Positions 21,827-30,872 of a stretch of DNA of 64,000 bases are shown one piece after another. The stretch spans positions 4,128-68,127 of the forward strand of contig CAYTZH010000026.1 of the NCBI GenBank assembly GCA_964442285.1. Direction: 5' to 3'. This DNA is from CAYTZH01 sp964442285. GTDB lineage: Bacteria; Myxococcota_A; UBA9160; JAFDET01. The position numbers and the translations under genes were made by a program. Position 1 is the first letter of the stretch; the number at the start of each line of letters is the position of its first letter. Under the pieces are notes generated by a model that saw nothing but the letters and a program-made list of their open reading frames with translations, was not told where the DNA came from and did no database searches.

Positions 21827-23319
21827 CGCAGGACGGGCTTGCGGGCGGCCCGGGTCTCGTCGAGTCGCGCGTGCCGCGTGCTGTGGGGGGCCGCGCGAAC
21901 CCGCTCCGGATCGCGCTCGGCCTCGTCGGCGATCGCGAGCAGGGCCTCGACGAAGCGGTCCAGTCCCTCCAGGGGCTCGCTCTCCGTCGGCTCGATCATG
22001 AGCGCGCCGTGCACGATCAGCGGGAAGTAGATGGTGGGCGGATGGTAGCCGTGGTCGATGAGCCGCTTGGCGACGTCCATGGTGGTGACGCCCGAAGGCT
22101 CGAGGTTGCGGTCCGACAGCACGCACTCGTGCATCACCGGGCGGTCGTAGGGGACGTGGTACGCGCGGCGCAGGCGCGCGCGCAGGTAGTTGGCGTTGAG
22201 CACCGCCATCTCCGCGCAGCGGCGCAGGCCCTCGGCGCCCAGGGCGCGAATGTAGGCGTAGGCGCGCACCAGCATGCCCACGTTGCCCAGGCCCGAGTGC
22301 AGCCGGCCGATCGACAGCGGGAGGTCGTAGTCGAGGGTCAGGCCCTTCCCCTCGTCGCCACCCAGGCGCCGCACCACCGGCGTGGGCAGGTAGGGCGCCA
22401 GCACGTTCTTGACGCCGACGGGGCCGGCCCCGGGCCCGCCGCCGCCGTGGGGCGTGGAGAAGGTCTTGTGGAGGTTGAAGTGCATGACGTCGATGCCCAT
22501 GTCGCCGGGGCGCGCGACGCCGAGCAGGGCGTTGAGGTTGGCGCCGTCGCCGTAGACGAGGCCTCCGCGGCGGTGGACGATCTCGCACAGGGCGACGATG
22601 TGCTCCTCGAACAGACCCAGGGTGTTCGGGTTGGTGAGCATCAGCGCGGCGACGTCGTCGTCCATGAGGGCCTCGACCGCGTCCGGATGCAGCACGCCGT
22701 CGTCACCGGAGGGCACTGCGACGCAGGTGTAGCCGTTGAGGGCGGCACTGGCCGGGTTGGTGCCGTGTGCGCTGTCCGGGATCAGCACCTTGCTGCGGCG
22801 GTCGCCGCGGTGCTCGTGGTAGGCCCGGATCATCATGATGCCGGCCAGCTCGCCCTGGGCGCCCGCCGCCGGCTGCAGGCTGACCCGGTCCATGCCGCTG
22901 ATCTCGGCCAGATCCTCCTCCAGGCGCGCCATCAGCTCGAGCACGCCCTGGGCCAGGCCCTCGGGCTGGAGGGGGTGCAGGCCCGCGAAGCCGGGCAGGC
23001 GCGCCACCTTCTCGTTGACCTTCGGGTTGTACTTCATGGTGCAGGAGCCCAGCGGATAGAGCCCCAGGTCGACCGCGTAGTTCCAGGTGGAGATCCGGGT
23101 GAAGTGGCGCACCACGTCCACCTCGGAGAGCTCGGGGAAGCCGGGGAGGTCGCCCCGAACGCCGTCGGCCCCGAGCAGGTCGGCCGGGTCGACGTCGGGG
23201 ACGTCGAGGGTGTCCCCTTGGTGGCCGCGCCGGCCGGGCCGGCTGCGTTCGAAGAGCAGCGGCTCCTCGTAGGCCACGCTCGTCGCGGCGTTCCCGACGT
23301 TCTCGATCGTCTCGTCCAT
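21802..23319 (-). CDS. gcvPB: Glycine dehydrogenase (decarboxylating) subunit 2
   Basis: This is the C-terminal half of the split P-protein, which decarboxylates glycine and passes the aminomethyl group to lipoylated GcvH. The 505-residue product contains the PLP-lysine motif NLHKTFSTPHGGGGPGAGP and the typical YPLGSCTMKYNP, DSAHGTNPASA, and YGDGANLNAL. Start ATG at 23319 lies two bases after the gcvPA stop; the ribosome site GGGAG is inside gcvPA. The C-terminus extends about 30 residues beyond the usual end and includes the 25 bases shared with the M48 start. It acts with GcvPA, GcvH and GcvT, all encoded immediately upstream. Confidence 0.95.
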   Translation of the reverse strand: MDETIENVGNAATSVAYEEPLLFERSRPGRRGHQGDTLDVPDVDPADLLGADGVRGDLPGFPELSEVDVVRHFTRISTWNYAVDLGLYPLGSCTMKYNPKVNEKVARLPGFAGLHPLQPEGLAQGVLELMARLEEDLAEISGMDRVSLQPAAGAQGELAGIMMIRAYHEHRGDRRSKVLIPDSAHGTNPASAALNGYTCVAVPSGDDGVLHPDAVEALMDDDVAALMLTNPNTLGLFEEHIVALCEIVHRRGGLVYGDGANLNALLGVARPGDMGIDVMHFNLHKTFSTPHGGGGPGAGPVGVKNVLAPYLPTPVVRRLGGDEGKGLTLDYDLPLSIGRLHSGLGNVGMLVRAYAYIRALGAEGLRRCAEMAVLNANYLRARLRRAYHVPYDRPVMHECVLSDRNLEPSGVTTMDVAKRLIDHGYHPPTIYFPLIVHGALMIEPTESEPLEGLDRFVEALLAIADEAERDPERVRAAPHSTRHARLDETRAARKPVLRWQPDAGT

Positions 23320-23320
23320 C

Positions 23321-24658
23321 TCAGGCTCCCGCCAGGGCCGAGACCAGGGCGTCGATCTGGGCACGGCTCGCCAGCTCGGTGGTGCACACCAGCAGTGCGG
23401 GCCCGAGCTCCGGCGCGAAGGGGGCGAGGTCCAGTCCCCCGACGATGTCGCGCTCCAGGGCTCGCTCCAGGGCCGCGTCGGCCGGCCCGGCCAGCCCCAC
23501 GACGAACTCGTTGAAGGGCTGGGCCGGGAGCGGCAGGGTCAGGCCCGGCGTCTCGCGCACCCGCGCGCGGGCGTACTCCGCCTTGGCCAGGTTGTGGCGG
23601 GCCAGAGCGCGGAGCCCCTGGCGCCCGTGCAGGGCCAGGTAGACCGTGGCCATGAGCAGGCAGAGGCCCTGGTTGGTGCAGATGTTCGACGTTGCCCGCT
23701 CGCGCCGGATGTGCTGCTCGCGGGTCGACAGGGTGAGCACGAAGCCCCGTCGCCCCCGCGCGTCGACCGTCTCGCCGACCAGGCGGCCCGGGAGCTGGCG
23801 CACGAACTTCTGTCGCGCCGCCAGGAAGCCCAGATGGGGCCCGCCGAAGCCCATGGGCAGCCCGAAGCTCTGGGCCTCTCCGCAGACCACGTCGGCGCCC
23901 AGCTCGCCCGGTGCGCGCAGCAGGCCGAGGGACAGGGCCTCGGTGACCGAGACCACCGCCAGCGCGCCGCGGGCGTGGGCGGCCTCGACCAGCGGCGCCA
24001 GCTCCTGGACGGGGCCGAGGAAGGACGGGCTCTGCACCAGCACGCAGGCGGTGTCGTCGTCGACCAGGGCGTCGACCGGCTCGCTGCGGCCGTCGGCGGC
24101 CCGGGGCGCATCGACCAGCTCCACCGCCAGGCCGTCGAGGTAGGTCTCGAGCACGTCGCGGTAGTGGGGGTGGAGGCCGTGGGCCAACACCACCCGATTT
24201 CGGCGGGTGATCCGCAGGGCCATGAGCACCGCCTCGGCGGTCGCCGAGGCGCCGTCGTACATGGAGGCGTTGGCCACGTCGAGGCCGGTGAGCGCGGCCA
24301 TCAGGGTCTGCCACTCGAAGATGGTCTGGAGCGTCCCCTGGCTCATCTCCGGCTGATAGGGGGTGTAGGCCGTGTAGAACTCGGAGCGCGAGGCCACGGC
24401 GTCGACGACCGCCGGGGAGAAGTGCGGGTAGCAGCCGGCGCCCAGGAACCAGGCGTGGGTCTCGAGGTTGGCATTGCGCCGCGCGAGGCGCCCGAGCTCA
24501 GCCAGCAGCGCCTGCTCGCCCTGGGCCGCCGGCAGGTCGAGGGCGCGGCCGAGCCGCAGCTTCTCGGGGACGGTCTCGAACAGGGACTCGACGCTCTCGG
24601 CGCCGACGGCGTCGAGCATGGCCTGGATGTCGGCTTCCGTGTGGGGGATGTAGCGCAA
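23321..24658 (-). CDS. gcvPA: Glycine dehydrogenase (decarboxylating) subunit 1
   Basis: The N-terminal half of the split glycine decarboxylase, 445 residues. It shows MRYIPHTEADIQAMLDAVGA at the start, FLGAGCYPHFSPAVVDAV, YTAYTPYQPEMSQGTLQTIF and SMYDGASATAEAVLMA, all diagnostic for GcvPA. It forms a heterotetramer with GcvPB; the PLP lysine is on the partner. A TTG serves as start, with GGAAGG upstream; the spacing to gcvH is 23 bases. Split P-proteins are common in deltaproteobacteria, Thermotoga and firmicutes, unlike the fused enzyme of gammaproteobacteria. Confidence 0.95.
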   Translation of the reverse strand: MRYIPHTEADIQAMLDAVGAESVESLFETVPEKLRLGRALDLPAAQGEQALLAELGRLARRNANLETHAWFLGAGCYPHFSPAVVDAVASRSEFYTAYTPYQPEMSQGTLQTIFEWQTLMAALTGLDVANASMYDGASATAEAVLMALRITRRNRVVLAHGLHPHYRDVLETYLDGLAVELVDAPRAADGRSEPVDALVDDDTACVLVQSPSFLGPVQELAPLVEAAHARGALAVVSVTEALSLGLLRAPGELGADVVCGEAQSFGLPMGFGGPHLGFLAARQKFVRQLPGRLVGETVDARGRRGFVLTLSTREQHIRRERATSNICTNQGLCLLMATVYLALHGRQGLRALARHNLAKAEYARARVRETPGLTLPLPAQPFNEFVVGLAGPADAALERALERDIVGGLDLAPFAPELGPALLVCTTELASRAQIDALVSALAGA

Positions 24659-24681
24659 CCCGATGTGCTTCCTTCCCGGGG

Positions 24682-25080
24682 CTAGTCCGAGCGCTCGGCC
24701 ACGTGCTTCTTGTAGGCCTCGGCGCTGAGCAGACCCTCGAACTCGCCAGCGTCACTCGCGGAGATGGCGATGATCCAGCCGTCCCCGTAGCAGTCCTCGT
24801 TGACCGCCTCCGGGTTCTCGCCGAGGTCCGCGTTGACGCCGATGACCTCGCCGCTGATCGGCGCATAGAGGTCCGAGACCGCCTTCACCGATTCGATCAC
24901 GCCGAAGGGCTCGCCCTTCTCGAACGTAGCTCCTGTCTTGGGGAGCTCTAGGAAAACGATGTCGCCGAGCTGCTGCTGCGCGTAGTCGGTGACGCCCACG
25001 AGCACGCGGTCGTCCTCGATCCGCGCCCACTCGTCTTCGGCCGTGTAGGCCAGATCTTCCGGGATGTCGTACTCCGCCAA
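24682..25080 (-). CDS. gcvH: Glycine cleavage system H protein
   Basis: The 132-residue lipoyl carrier of the glycine cleavage complex. The lipoylated lysine lies in GVIESVKAVSDLYAP, preceded by YAQQQLGDIVFLELPKTGAT and followed by NPEAVNEDCYGDGWI, all conserved. A TTG at 25080 is chosen as start because it gives the normal N-terminus LAEYDIPEDLAYTAEDEW; it follows a GGGGG ribosome site. It shuttles the methylamine group from GcvPA/PB to GcvT, encoded 32 bases upstream. Confidence 0.94.
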   Translation of the reverse strand: MAEYDIPEDLAYTAEDEWARIEDDRVLVGVTDYAQQQLGDIVFLELPKTGATFEKGEPFGVIESVKAVSDLYAPISGEVIGVNADLGENPEAVNEDCYGDGWIIAISASDAGEFEGLLSAEAYKKHVAERSD

Positions 25081-25112
25081 CGGGAACCCCCCTGCGCGAG
25101 ACGGAAGCCGCG

Positions 25113-26206
<1,094 letters not shown>

Positions 26207-26210
<4 letters not shown>

Positions 26211-27091
26211 GCCTCGGTCCGGGCGCGGTAGGCGTGCAGCGTATTGCGCAGCAGCATGGTGACCGTCATCGGGCCGACGCCGCCGCGGGGCGGGGTCACC
26301 AGCCCGGCCACGGCGCGGACCGCCTCCAGGTCGACGTCTCCCACCAGCACCTCGTCGATCACGTTCACGCCGACGTCGATCACCGCCGCGCCGGGCTTCA
26401 CCCAGTCCGGGCCGACGAGCCGGGGTCGCCCGACCGCCGCGATCAGCACGTCGGCCTCCCGGCAGACGGCCGGGAGGTCCCGGGTGCGCGAGTGACACAG
26501 GGTGACCGTGGCGTGGCGGTGCAGCAGCAGCAGGGCCACCGGCTTGCCGACGAGGTCGCTGCGCCCGATCACGACGGCGCGGGCGCCCTCCAGCGGGATC
26601 TCGTGGCGATCGAGGATCTCGAGGACGCCCAGGGGCGTGCACGGGCGCAGGCCCGGCGTGCCCGCCAGGAGGCGACCGGCGTTCAGGGGGTGGAGGCCGT
26701 CCACGTCCTTGGCCGGGTCGATCGCGGCCACCACCGCGGCGGCGTCGAGGTCGCCGGGCAGGGGGAGCTGGACCAGGATCCCGTCCACGCCGTCGTCGCG
26801 GTTCAGGGCGTCCACCAGGGCCAGGAGCTCGGCCTGGGCCGTGGTCGCGGTCAGCCGGTGCTCCACCGAGTCGGCGCCGATCCGGGCGCAGGCCCGGCGC
26901 TTGCCCTTGATGTAGGAGGCGCTGGCCGGGTCGTCGCCCACCAGGACGACCGCCAGACAGGGCGGTCGCCGCCCGGCCGCGACCAGGCCCTTGATCTCGT
27001 CGGCGAGCTCGCCGCGGATCCGCTGGGCGAGGGCCTTGCCGTCGACGACGACGGCGGGATCGCCGGCGCCGGGCCGGGGGGCAGGTTTCAT
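26207..27091 (-). CDS. folD: Bifunctional methylene-THF dehydrogenase/cyclohydrolase
   Basis: FolD converts 5,10-methylene-THF to 10-formyl-THF with NADP. The 294-residue protein shows the substrate motif SYIKGKRRACARIG with the catalytic Lys, DGILVQLPLP, the NADP-site segment GRSDLVGKPVALLLL, and the C-terminal TPPRGGVGPMTVTMLLRNT. The helix before the active site reads KRRACARIGADSVEHRL as expected. It is immediately upstream of and coupled to gcvT. About 38 bases separate it from the fmdB-like gene, leaving no room for a glycine riboswitch. Confidence 0.95.
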
Positions 27092-27130
27092 TCGCGCCTC
27101 CAGGGGGGACGGCGCGAGTATATCAGCCGT

Positions 27131-27493
27131 TCAGGCCGCGGCTTTGGGGGACTTGCCGCCGCCCTTGCTGTCGGACCTGGTGCCGCCGTCGGACTTCGAG
27201 CCGGCGTCCGACTTCCCCGAGCCGCCCTTGTCGCCGGCCTTCTTCTCCTTGCCGCCTTCGGACTTCCCCTCCGACTCGGACTTCCCCTCCGACTTCTCGC
27301 CCGACTTCTTCGCGCTCGAGTAGAGGTCGTTGTACCAGCCGCCGCCCTTGAGGACGAAGGCCGTTCGCGAGATCAAGCGCCTGGCCTTGCGGGACTTGCA
27401 GGCGGGGCAGGTCTTGATGGCGTCCTCGGTGATGCGCTGCTCGCGCTCCCACTCGTGGCCGCAGGCGTCGCAGGCGTACTCGTAGATCGGCAC
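27131..27493 (-). CDS. FmdB-type zinc ribbon protein with low-complexity tail
   Basis: The first 45 residues are the FmdB/CxxC_CxxC zinc ribbon, beginning VPIYEYACDACGHEWEREQR and including the second pair in TCPACKSRKARRL. FmdB proteins are small putative regulators of unknown function. GTG at 27493 is the universal start for the family (M-P-I-Y-E-Y). After residue 60 the protein becomes a 60-residue run of Lys, Ser, Gly and Asp (SGEKSEGKSESEGKSEGGKE), far longer than the usual tail. The disordered, charged tail could bind nucleic acid or simply be slippage-derived. The gene lies between divIVA and folD. Confidence 0.85.
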   Translation of the reverse strand: MPIYEYACDACGHEWEREQRITEDAIKTCPACKSRKARRLISRTAFVLKGGGWYNDLYSSAKKSGEKSEGKSESEGKSEGGKEKKAGDKGGSGKSDAGSKSDGGTRSDSKGGGKSPKAAA

Positions 27494-27615
27494 TCTTCCG
27501 CTCCCTCTGTGGAGGCCGGGGCCCCGGGGTCGCCCGGAGGGCGTCCCCGTGGACGACCCCCTGCGGACCACGCCGCCCGCCGCGACCCGAACGGTGGGGT
27601 CCGAGGGCCCGCTCG

Positions 27616-28131
27616 TCAAGCACCCTCGCGCGCGGCGGGCTTGGGCGGGGTGAGGTAGGCGACCTTGTCGTCCTCGGGCGCGTCCGGCTCCGCCAGGCCC
27701 TCCAGCAGCTTCAGGTGGGTCTCGATGGTGGAGCGCACCGCCCCGGCGACGCGGCCCCGCAGGAGCTTCATCTCCCGGATGTCCTCGGCCAGCTTGGCGG
27801 CGCGGCGATGGGCCGCGTCCAGGATCTTCTCCGCCCGCACCTCCGCCTCGCCGACCATCACCTCCGACTCCCGGATCGCCGTCCTGCGCAGGTCCTCGGT
27901 CATGGCCTGGGCCGTGACGAGGGTCTTGCGCAGGGTCTCCTCGTTGGCGGTGAGCTCCTGGACCCGGCCCTCGAGCTGCCGCACGGTCTCGCGGAGGCCC
28001 TTGGTGTCGTGGACGAGGGCCCCGTAGTCCTCGGCCAGCATGCGCAGGAAGGCGTCCACCTCGTCCTGGTCGTAGCCGCGCCAGCGGACGGGAAAGCGGT
28101 GGTTCTGGATGTCGAGCGGGGTCATGCGCAT
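27616..28131 (-). CDS. divIVA: DivIVA-domain cell division / polarity protein
   Basis: The 171-residue product has the N-terminal DivIVA membrane-targeting motif MTPLDIQNHRFPVRWRGYDQ DEVDAFL followed by a long parallel coiled coil (residues 35-140, LRETVRQLEGRVQELTANEE onward). DivIVA proteins sense negative membrane curvature and organise poles and septa. ATG at 28131 (MRMTPLDIQ) is preceded by GAGGAGGAG; the ATG two codons later is an alternative. Its association with proC, yggS and maf reproduces the division-linked neighbourhood seen in many bacteria. Confidence 0.87.
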   Translation of the reverse strand: MRMTPLDIQNHRFPVRWRGYDQDEVDAFLRMLAEDYGALVHDTKGLRETVRQLEGRVQELTANEETLRKTLVTAQAMTEDLRRTAIRESEVMVGEAEVRAEKILDAAHRRAAKLAEDIREMKLLRGRVAGAVRSTIETHLKLLEGLAEPDAPEDDKVAYLTPPKPAAREGA

Positions 28132-28222
28132 GGCGGGCTCCTCCTCCTCAGCCTGCGGCAAACCCATCGACCAACCGACTGGAATGCTTGAGGGACGGGC
28201 GTTCCGGCCGCGGCGCCGGCGC

Positions 28223-29050
28223 TCAGTCGCCGCGCAGCTCCCGGGAGCGCCGGGTGGCGGCCGCCACGGCCTCGTAGACCGCCGCCCGCAGGCCGCCGGC
28301 CTCGAGGCGCTCCAGGCCCGCGATGGTCGTTCCTCCCGGCGAGGTGACCTGATCCTTGAGACCCGCCGGGTGGGTCCCGCTCTCGAGCGCCAGCTTCGCG
28401 GCTCCGAACACGGTCTGGTTCGCGAGCTGCTGCGCGGCCTGCCGCGGGAGCCCGACCCGGACCCCCGCGTCCGCCAGCGCCTCGAGCAGCACGAAGACGT
28501 AGGCGGGGCCGCTCCCCGAGAGACCCGTCACCGCATCCAGGAGGTCCTCGCCCGGCGCCTCCCAGGCACTCCCGACGGCCTCGAACAGGGCGCGGGCGGC
28601 GGCGCGGTCCTCGTCGTCCACGCCGCTCCCGGCGCAGAACGCCGTCGCGCCCGCGTGCACCTGGGCCGGCGTGTTCGGCATGGCCCGGATCACCCGCGCG
28701 CCCGGCGGGAGGGCGGCCTGGATCCGTCGGAGGGGCACGCCCGCGGCGATCGAGATCCAGAGGGGACGGGCCAGGCGCTCGTCGTCGAGCGCCGAGAGCT
28801 GCTCGAGGAGCGCCGGCACGACCGCCGGCTTCACCGCCAGGACGACCAGTCCGCTCCGGGCCACCACGTCCTCGGCCGGGGCCGTGGCCACGCCAAGCTC
28901 CTCCTCGAAGCGCTTGCGGCGGGCCGGGTCGGGATCGGCGGCGCGCAGCTGCTCCGGGGCGAGGCCGGAGTGGATCAGGCCGCCCGCGAGGGCCTCGCCC
29001 ATGGCCCCCGCCCCGAGGAATCCGATCTGCAGGCTCCGAATCCCGGTCAC
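28223..29050 (-). CDS. proC: Pyrroline-5-carboxylate reductase
   Basis: ProC reduces pyrroline-5-carboxylate to proline with NAD(P)H. The 275-residue enzyme has the N-terminal Rossmann motif IGFLGAGAMGEALAGGL, VVLAVKPAVV, the RAMPNTPAQVHAGATAFCAG segment and the C-terminal signature LSGSGPAYVFVLLEALADAG, closing with KDQVTSPGGTTIAGLERLE. GTG at 29050 places the nucleotide loop at the usual distance. It lies 28 bases after yggS. Confidence 0.95.
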   Translation of the reverse strand: MTGIRSLQIGFLGAGAMGEALAGGLIHSGLAPEQLRAADPDPARRKRFEEELGVATAPAEDVVARSGLVVLAVKPAVVPALLEQLSALDDERLARPLWISIAAGVPLRRIQAALPPGARVIRAMPNTPAQVHAGATAFCAGSGVDDEDRAAARALFEAVGSAWEAPGEDLLDAVTGLSGSGPAYVFVLLEALADAGVRVGLPRQAAQQLANQTVFGAAKLALESGTHPAGLKDQVTSPGGTTIAGLERLEAGGLRAAVYEAVAAATRRSRELRGD

Positions 29051-29078
29051 GCGGCGTCCTCCGAGGCGGCTGGGGGGG

Positions 29079-29792
29079 TCAGTCGGGGCGGGGACCGAAG
29101 AGCGCCGTCCCGACACGCACGATCGTAGCGCCCTCCTCGATGGCCACCTCGAAATCCGCCGACATGCCCATGGAGAGGTGGACCAGCTCCCGCCCATAGG
29201 CGGTGGCCCGGAGCCGCTCGCGGAGCGCCCGCAGGCGGGCGAAGGCCGGCCGGGTCGCCTCGGGCCCCGGCCCCGGGGCGGGGATGGCCATGAGCCCCCG
29301 CACCGCGAGCCCCTCGAGGCCCGCGCACGCCGCGAGCAGCGCGGGGAGCTCCTCCTCCGCGGCGCCGGCCTTCTGGGGCTCCCGGGAGAGGTTCACCTGG
29401 AGCAGGACCGGGAGCGCGCGGCCCGCCGCCGCCGCGTGACGAGCGAGGCTCGTGGCGAGGGACGCCCGGTCCACGGTGTGGATCATCTCGAAGAGGCCAA
29501 CGGCCTCCTTGGCCTTGTTGCGCTGGAGGGCGCCGATCCCGTGCCAGCGGGGCGCGACCGGGACCCGGGCCGCCACCTGGGCGATCTTCTCCCGGGCCTC
29601 CTGGACGTAGTTCTCGCCCAGGTCCGCCAGCCCCGCCGCCACGGCGGCGGCCACCCGCTCCGCGGCGATCCGCTTGCTCGCGCCCACCAGGGTCACCTCG
29701 TCCGGCCTGCGACCCGCCCGGACTGCCGCATCGGCGATGCGGCCCCGGACCGCGGCGAGGCGCTCGGCGCTCTCCCGCTCGACCGCGCTCAC
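29079..29792 (-). CDS. yggS: YggS-family PLP homeostasis protein
   Basis: The 237-residue single-domain TIM barrel binds pyridoxal phosphate through the lysine in LVGASKRIAAERV (usual form VAVSKT). It also has GENYVQEAREKI, RWHGIGALQRNK, HTVDRASLA, LLQVNLSREPQKAGA, and LSMGMSADFEVAIEEGATIVRVGTA. The family regulates PLP and amino-acid balance rather than catalysing a known reaction. The GTG start overlaps the maf stop by four bases (GTGA). Confidence 0.93.
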   Translation of the reverse strand: MSAVERESAERLAAVRGRIADAAVRAGRRPDEVTLVGASKRIAAERVAAAVAAGLADLGENYVQEAREKIAQVAARVPVAPRWHGIGALQRNKAKEAVGLFEMIHTVDRASLATSLARHAAAAGRALPVLLQVNLSREPQKAGAAEEELPALLAACAGLEGLAVRGLMAIPAPGPGPEATRPAFARLRALRERLRATAYGRELVHLSMGMSADFEVAIEEGATIVRVGTALFGPRPD

Positions 29793-30373
29793 GGCGGCGT
29801 CCCCAGCGCCCCCGCCTCGCGCAGCAGGCCCAGGGTGTCGTCGAGGGGAAGGCCGATCACGTTGCTCTCGCTGCCGTCGATGGCCTCGATGAAGGCCCGG
29901 CCGCGACCCTGGGCGGCGTAGCCCCCGGCCTTGTCCATGGGCTCTCCCGTGGCGACGTAGGCGCGGAGCTCCGCGTCGTCGGCGGGCCGCATGCGCACGC
30001 CGCTCTCCACCGCCCGCGTGCGCACGCTCAGGTCGCCGCTGTCCACCAGGGCCACACCCGTCACGACCCGGTGTCGTCTCCCCACGAGCCGGCGCAGCAG
30101 GTCCACGGCGTGCTCCTCGCTCTCGGGCTTGCCGAGAACGGCGTCGTCCACGATCACCAGGGTGTCGGCGCCGAGGACCCAGCGCGGGGGCTGTCCGCCC
30201 AGCCGCCGCGCGACCGCGAGCGCCTTCTCCCGGGCCAGGCGTAGCGCCTGGGCGGCCCCGCGCTCGCCCGCCCGGGCGCGCTCGTCGATGTCGGCCGGCA
30301 TCACCTCGAAGGCCACCCCGGCGCGGGCCAGGAGATCCCGCCGGCGGGGCGAGCTGCTCGCGAGCACCAGCAT
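29789..30373 (-). CDS. maf: Maf-family nucleotide pyrophosphatase
   Basis: Maf proteins hydrolyse non-canonical nucleoside triphosphates or dTTP/UTP and are linked to septum formation. The 194-residue product starts MLVLASSSPRRRDLLARAGV, the family's phosphate-binding S-x-S-P-R-R. It contains GADTLVIVDDAVLGKPES and DKAGGYAAQGRGRAFIEAID, and ends SNVIGLPLDDTLGLLREAG. The spacing from the ATG to the SxSPRR motif is normal. It is the first gene of the yggS-proC run. Confidence 0.93.
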   Translation of the reverse strand: MLVLASSSPRRRDLLARAGVAFEVMPADIDERARAGERGAAQALRLAREKALAVARRLGGQPPRWVLGADTLVIVDDAVLGKPESEEHAVDLLRRLVGRRHRVVTGVALVDSGDLSVRTRAVESGVRMRPADDAELRAYVATGEPMDKAGGYAAQGRGRAFIEAIDGSESNVIGLPLDDTLGLLREAGALGTPP

Positions 30374-30524
30374 GCGGCGGGGGTACCACCCCGCGCCTCG
30401 ACGTTCAAGCGAGCCGACGCCGTCCTCCCCGACGCGAACACGCGCGGCGACCGCCACGAGCCAGTATGGTCTGGCCGAGCAGGTCTGGTCGGGCGCGTCG
30501 GAGGCGCGGATCGGAGGCATCGGG

Positions 30525-30863
30525 ATGGGCAGTCGCGAGTGGTCGCTGGAGGCCGCCCGGGAGATCTTCCCGGACGTGCGTGAGCGCACGGCCAAGGCGG
30601 TCGAGCGGGTGGAGCGTCTGATGCGGGACCGCGAGGCGGCGGCGGAGGGCTCTCCCGAGCGCGCGCGGGCCGAGCAGGCCATCCGCGACGCGGTGGGTCG
30701 CTGGGCCCGGGCCATGGAGGCCCTGGGGCTGCAGGTCAAGGGCCCCTGGCTCGTGGACTTCGACACGGGCTCCGGGTGCTACTGCTGGAAGTGGCCCGAG
30801 ACCGAGCTCGCGTTCTTCCACTCCGACGACGAGGGCTTCGCGGGGCGGATCCGGATCCAGTAG
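30525..30863 (+). CDS. DUF2203-family protein
   Basis: This 112-residue protein matches DUF2203. The N-terminal helix is WSLEAAREIFPDVRERTAKA, a long amphipathic helix follows, and the diagnostic C-terminal segment is GPWLVDFDTGSGCYCWKWPE followed by the H-S-D-D-E-G-F-A-G-R motif. The function of the family is unknown; the conserved E/D, W and H suggest a small binding or catalytic site. GGAGG lies seven bases before the ATG. It is monocistronic and convergent with the carotenoid oxygenase gene. Confidence 0.82.
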   Translation: MGSREWSLEAAREIFPDVRERTAKAVERVERLMRDREAAAEGSPERARAEQAIRDAVGRWARAMEALGLQVKGPWLVDFDTGSGCYCWKWPETELAFFHSDDEGFAGRIRIQ

Positions 30864-30872
30864 CCCCGTGGC

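Noticed and set aside
27092..27130. Glycine riboswitch before folD-gcvT
   Set aside because: The gap is under 40 bases and contains no riboswitch-like fold; a longer leader would have to lie upstream of fmdB.
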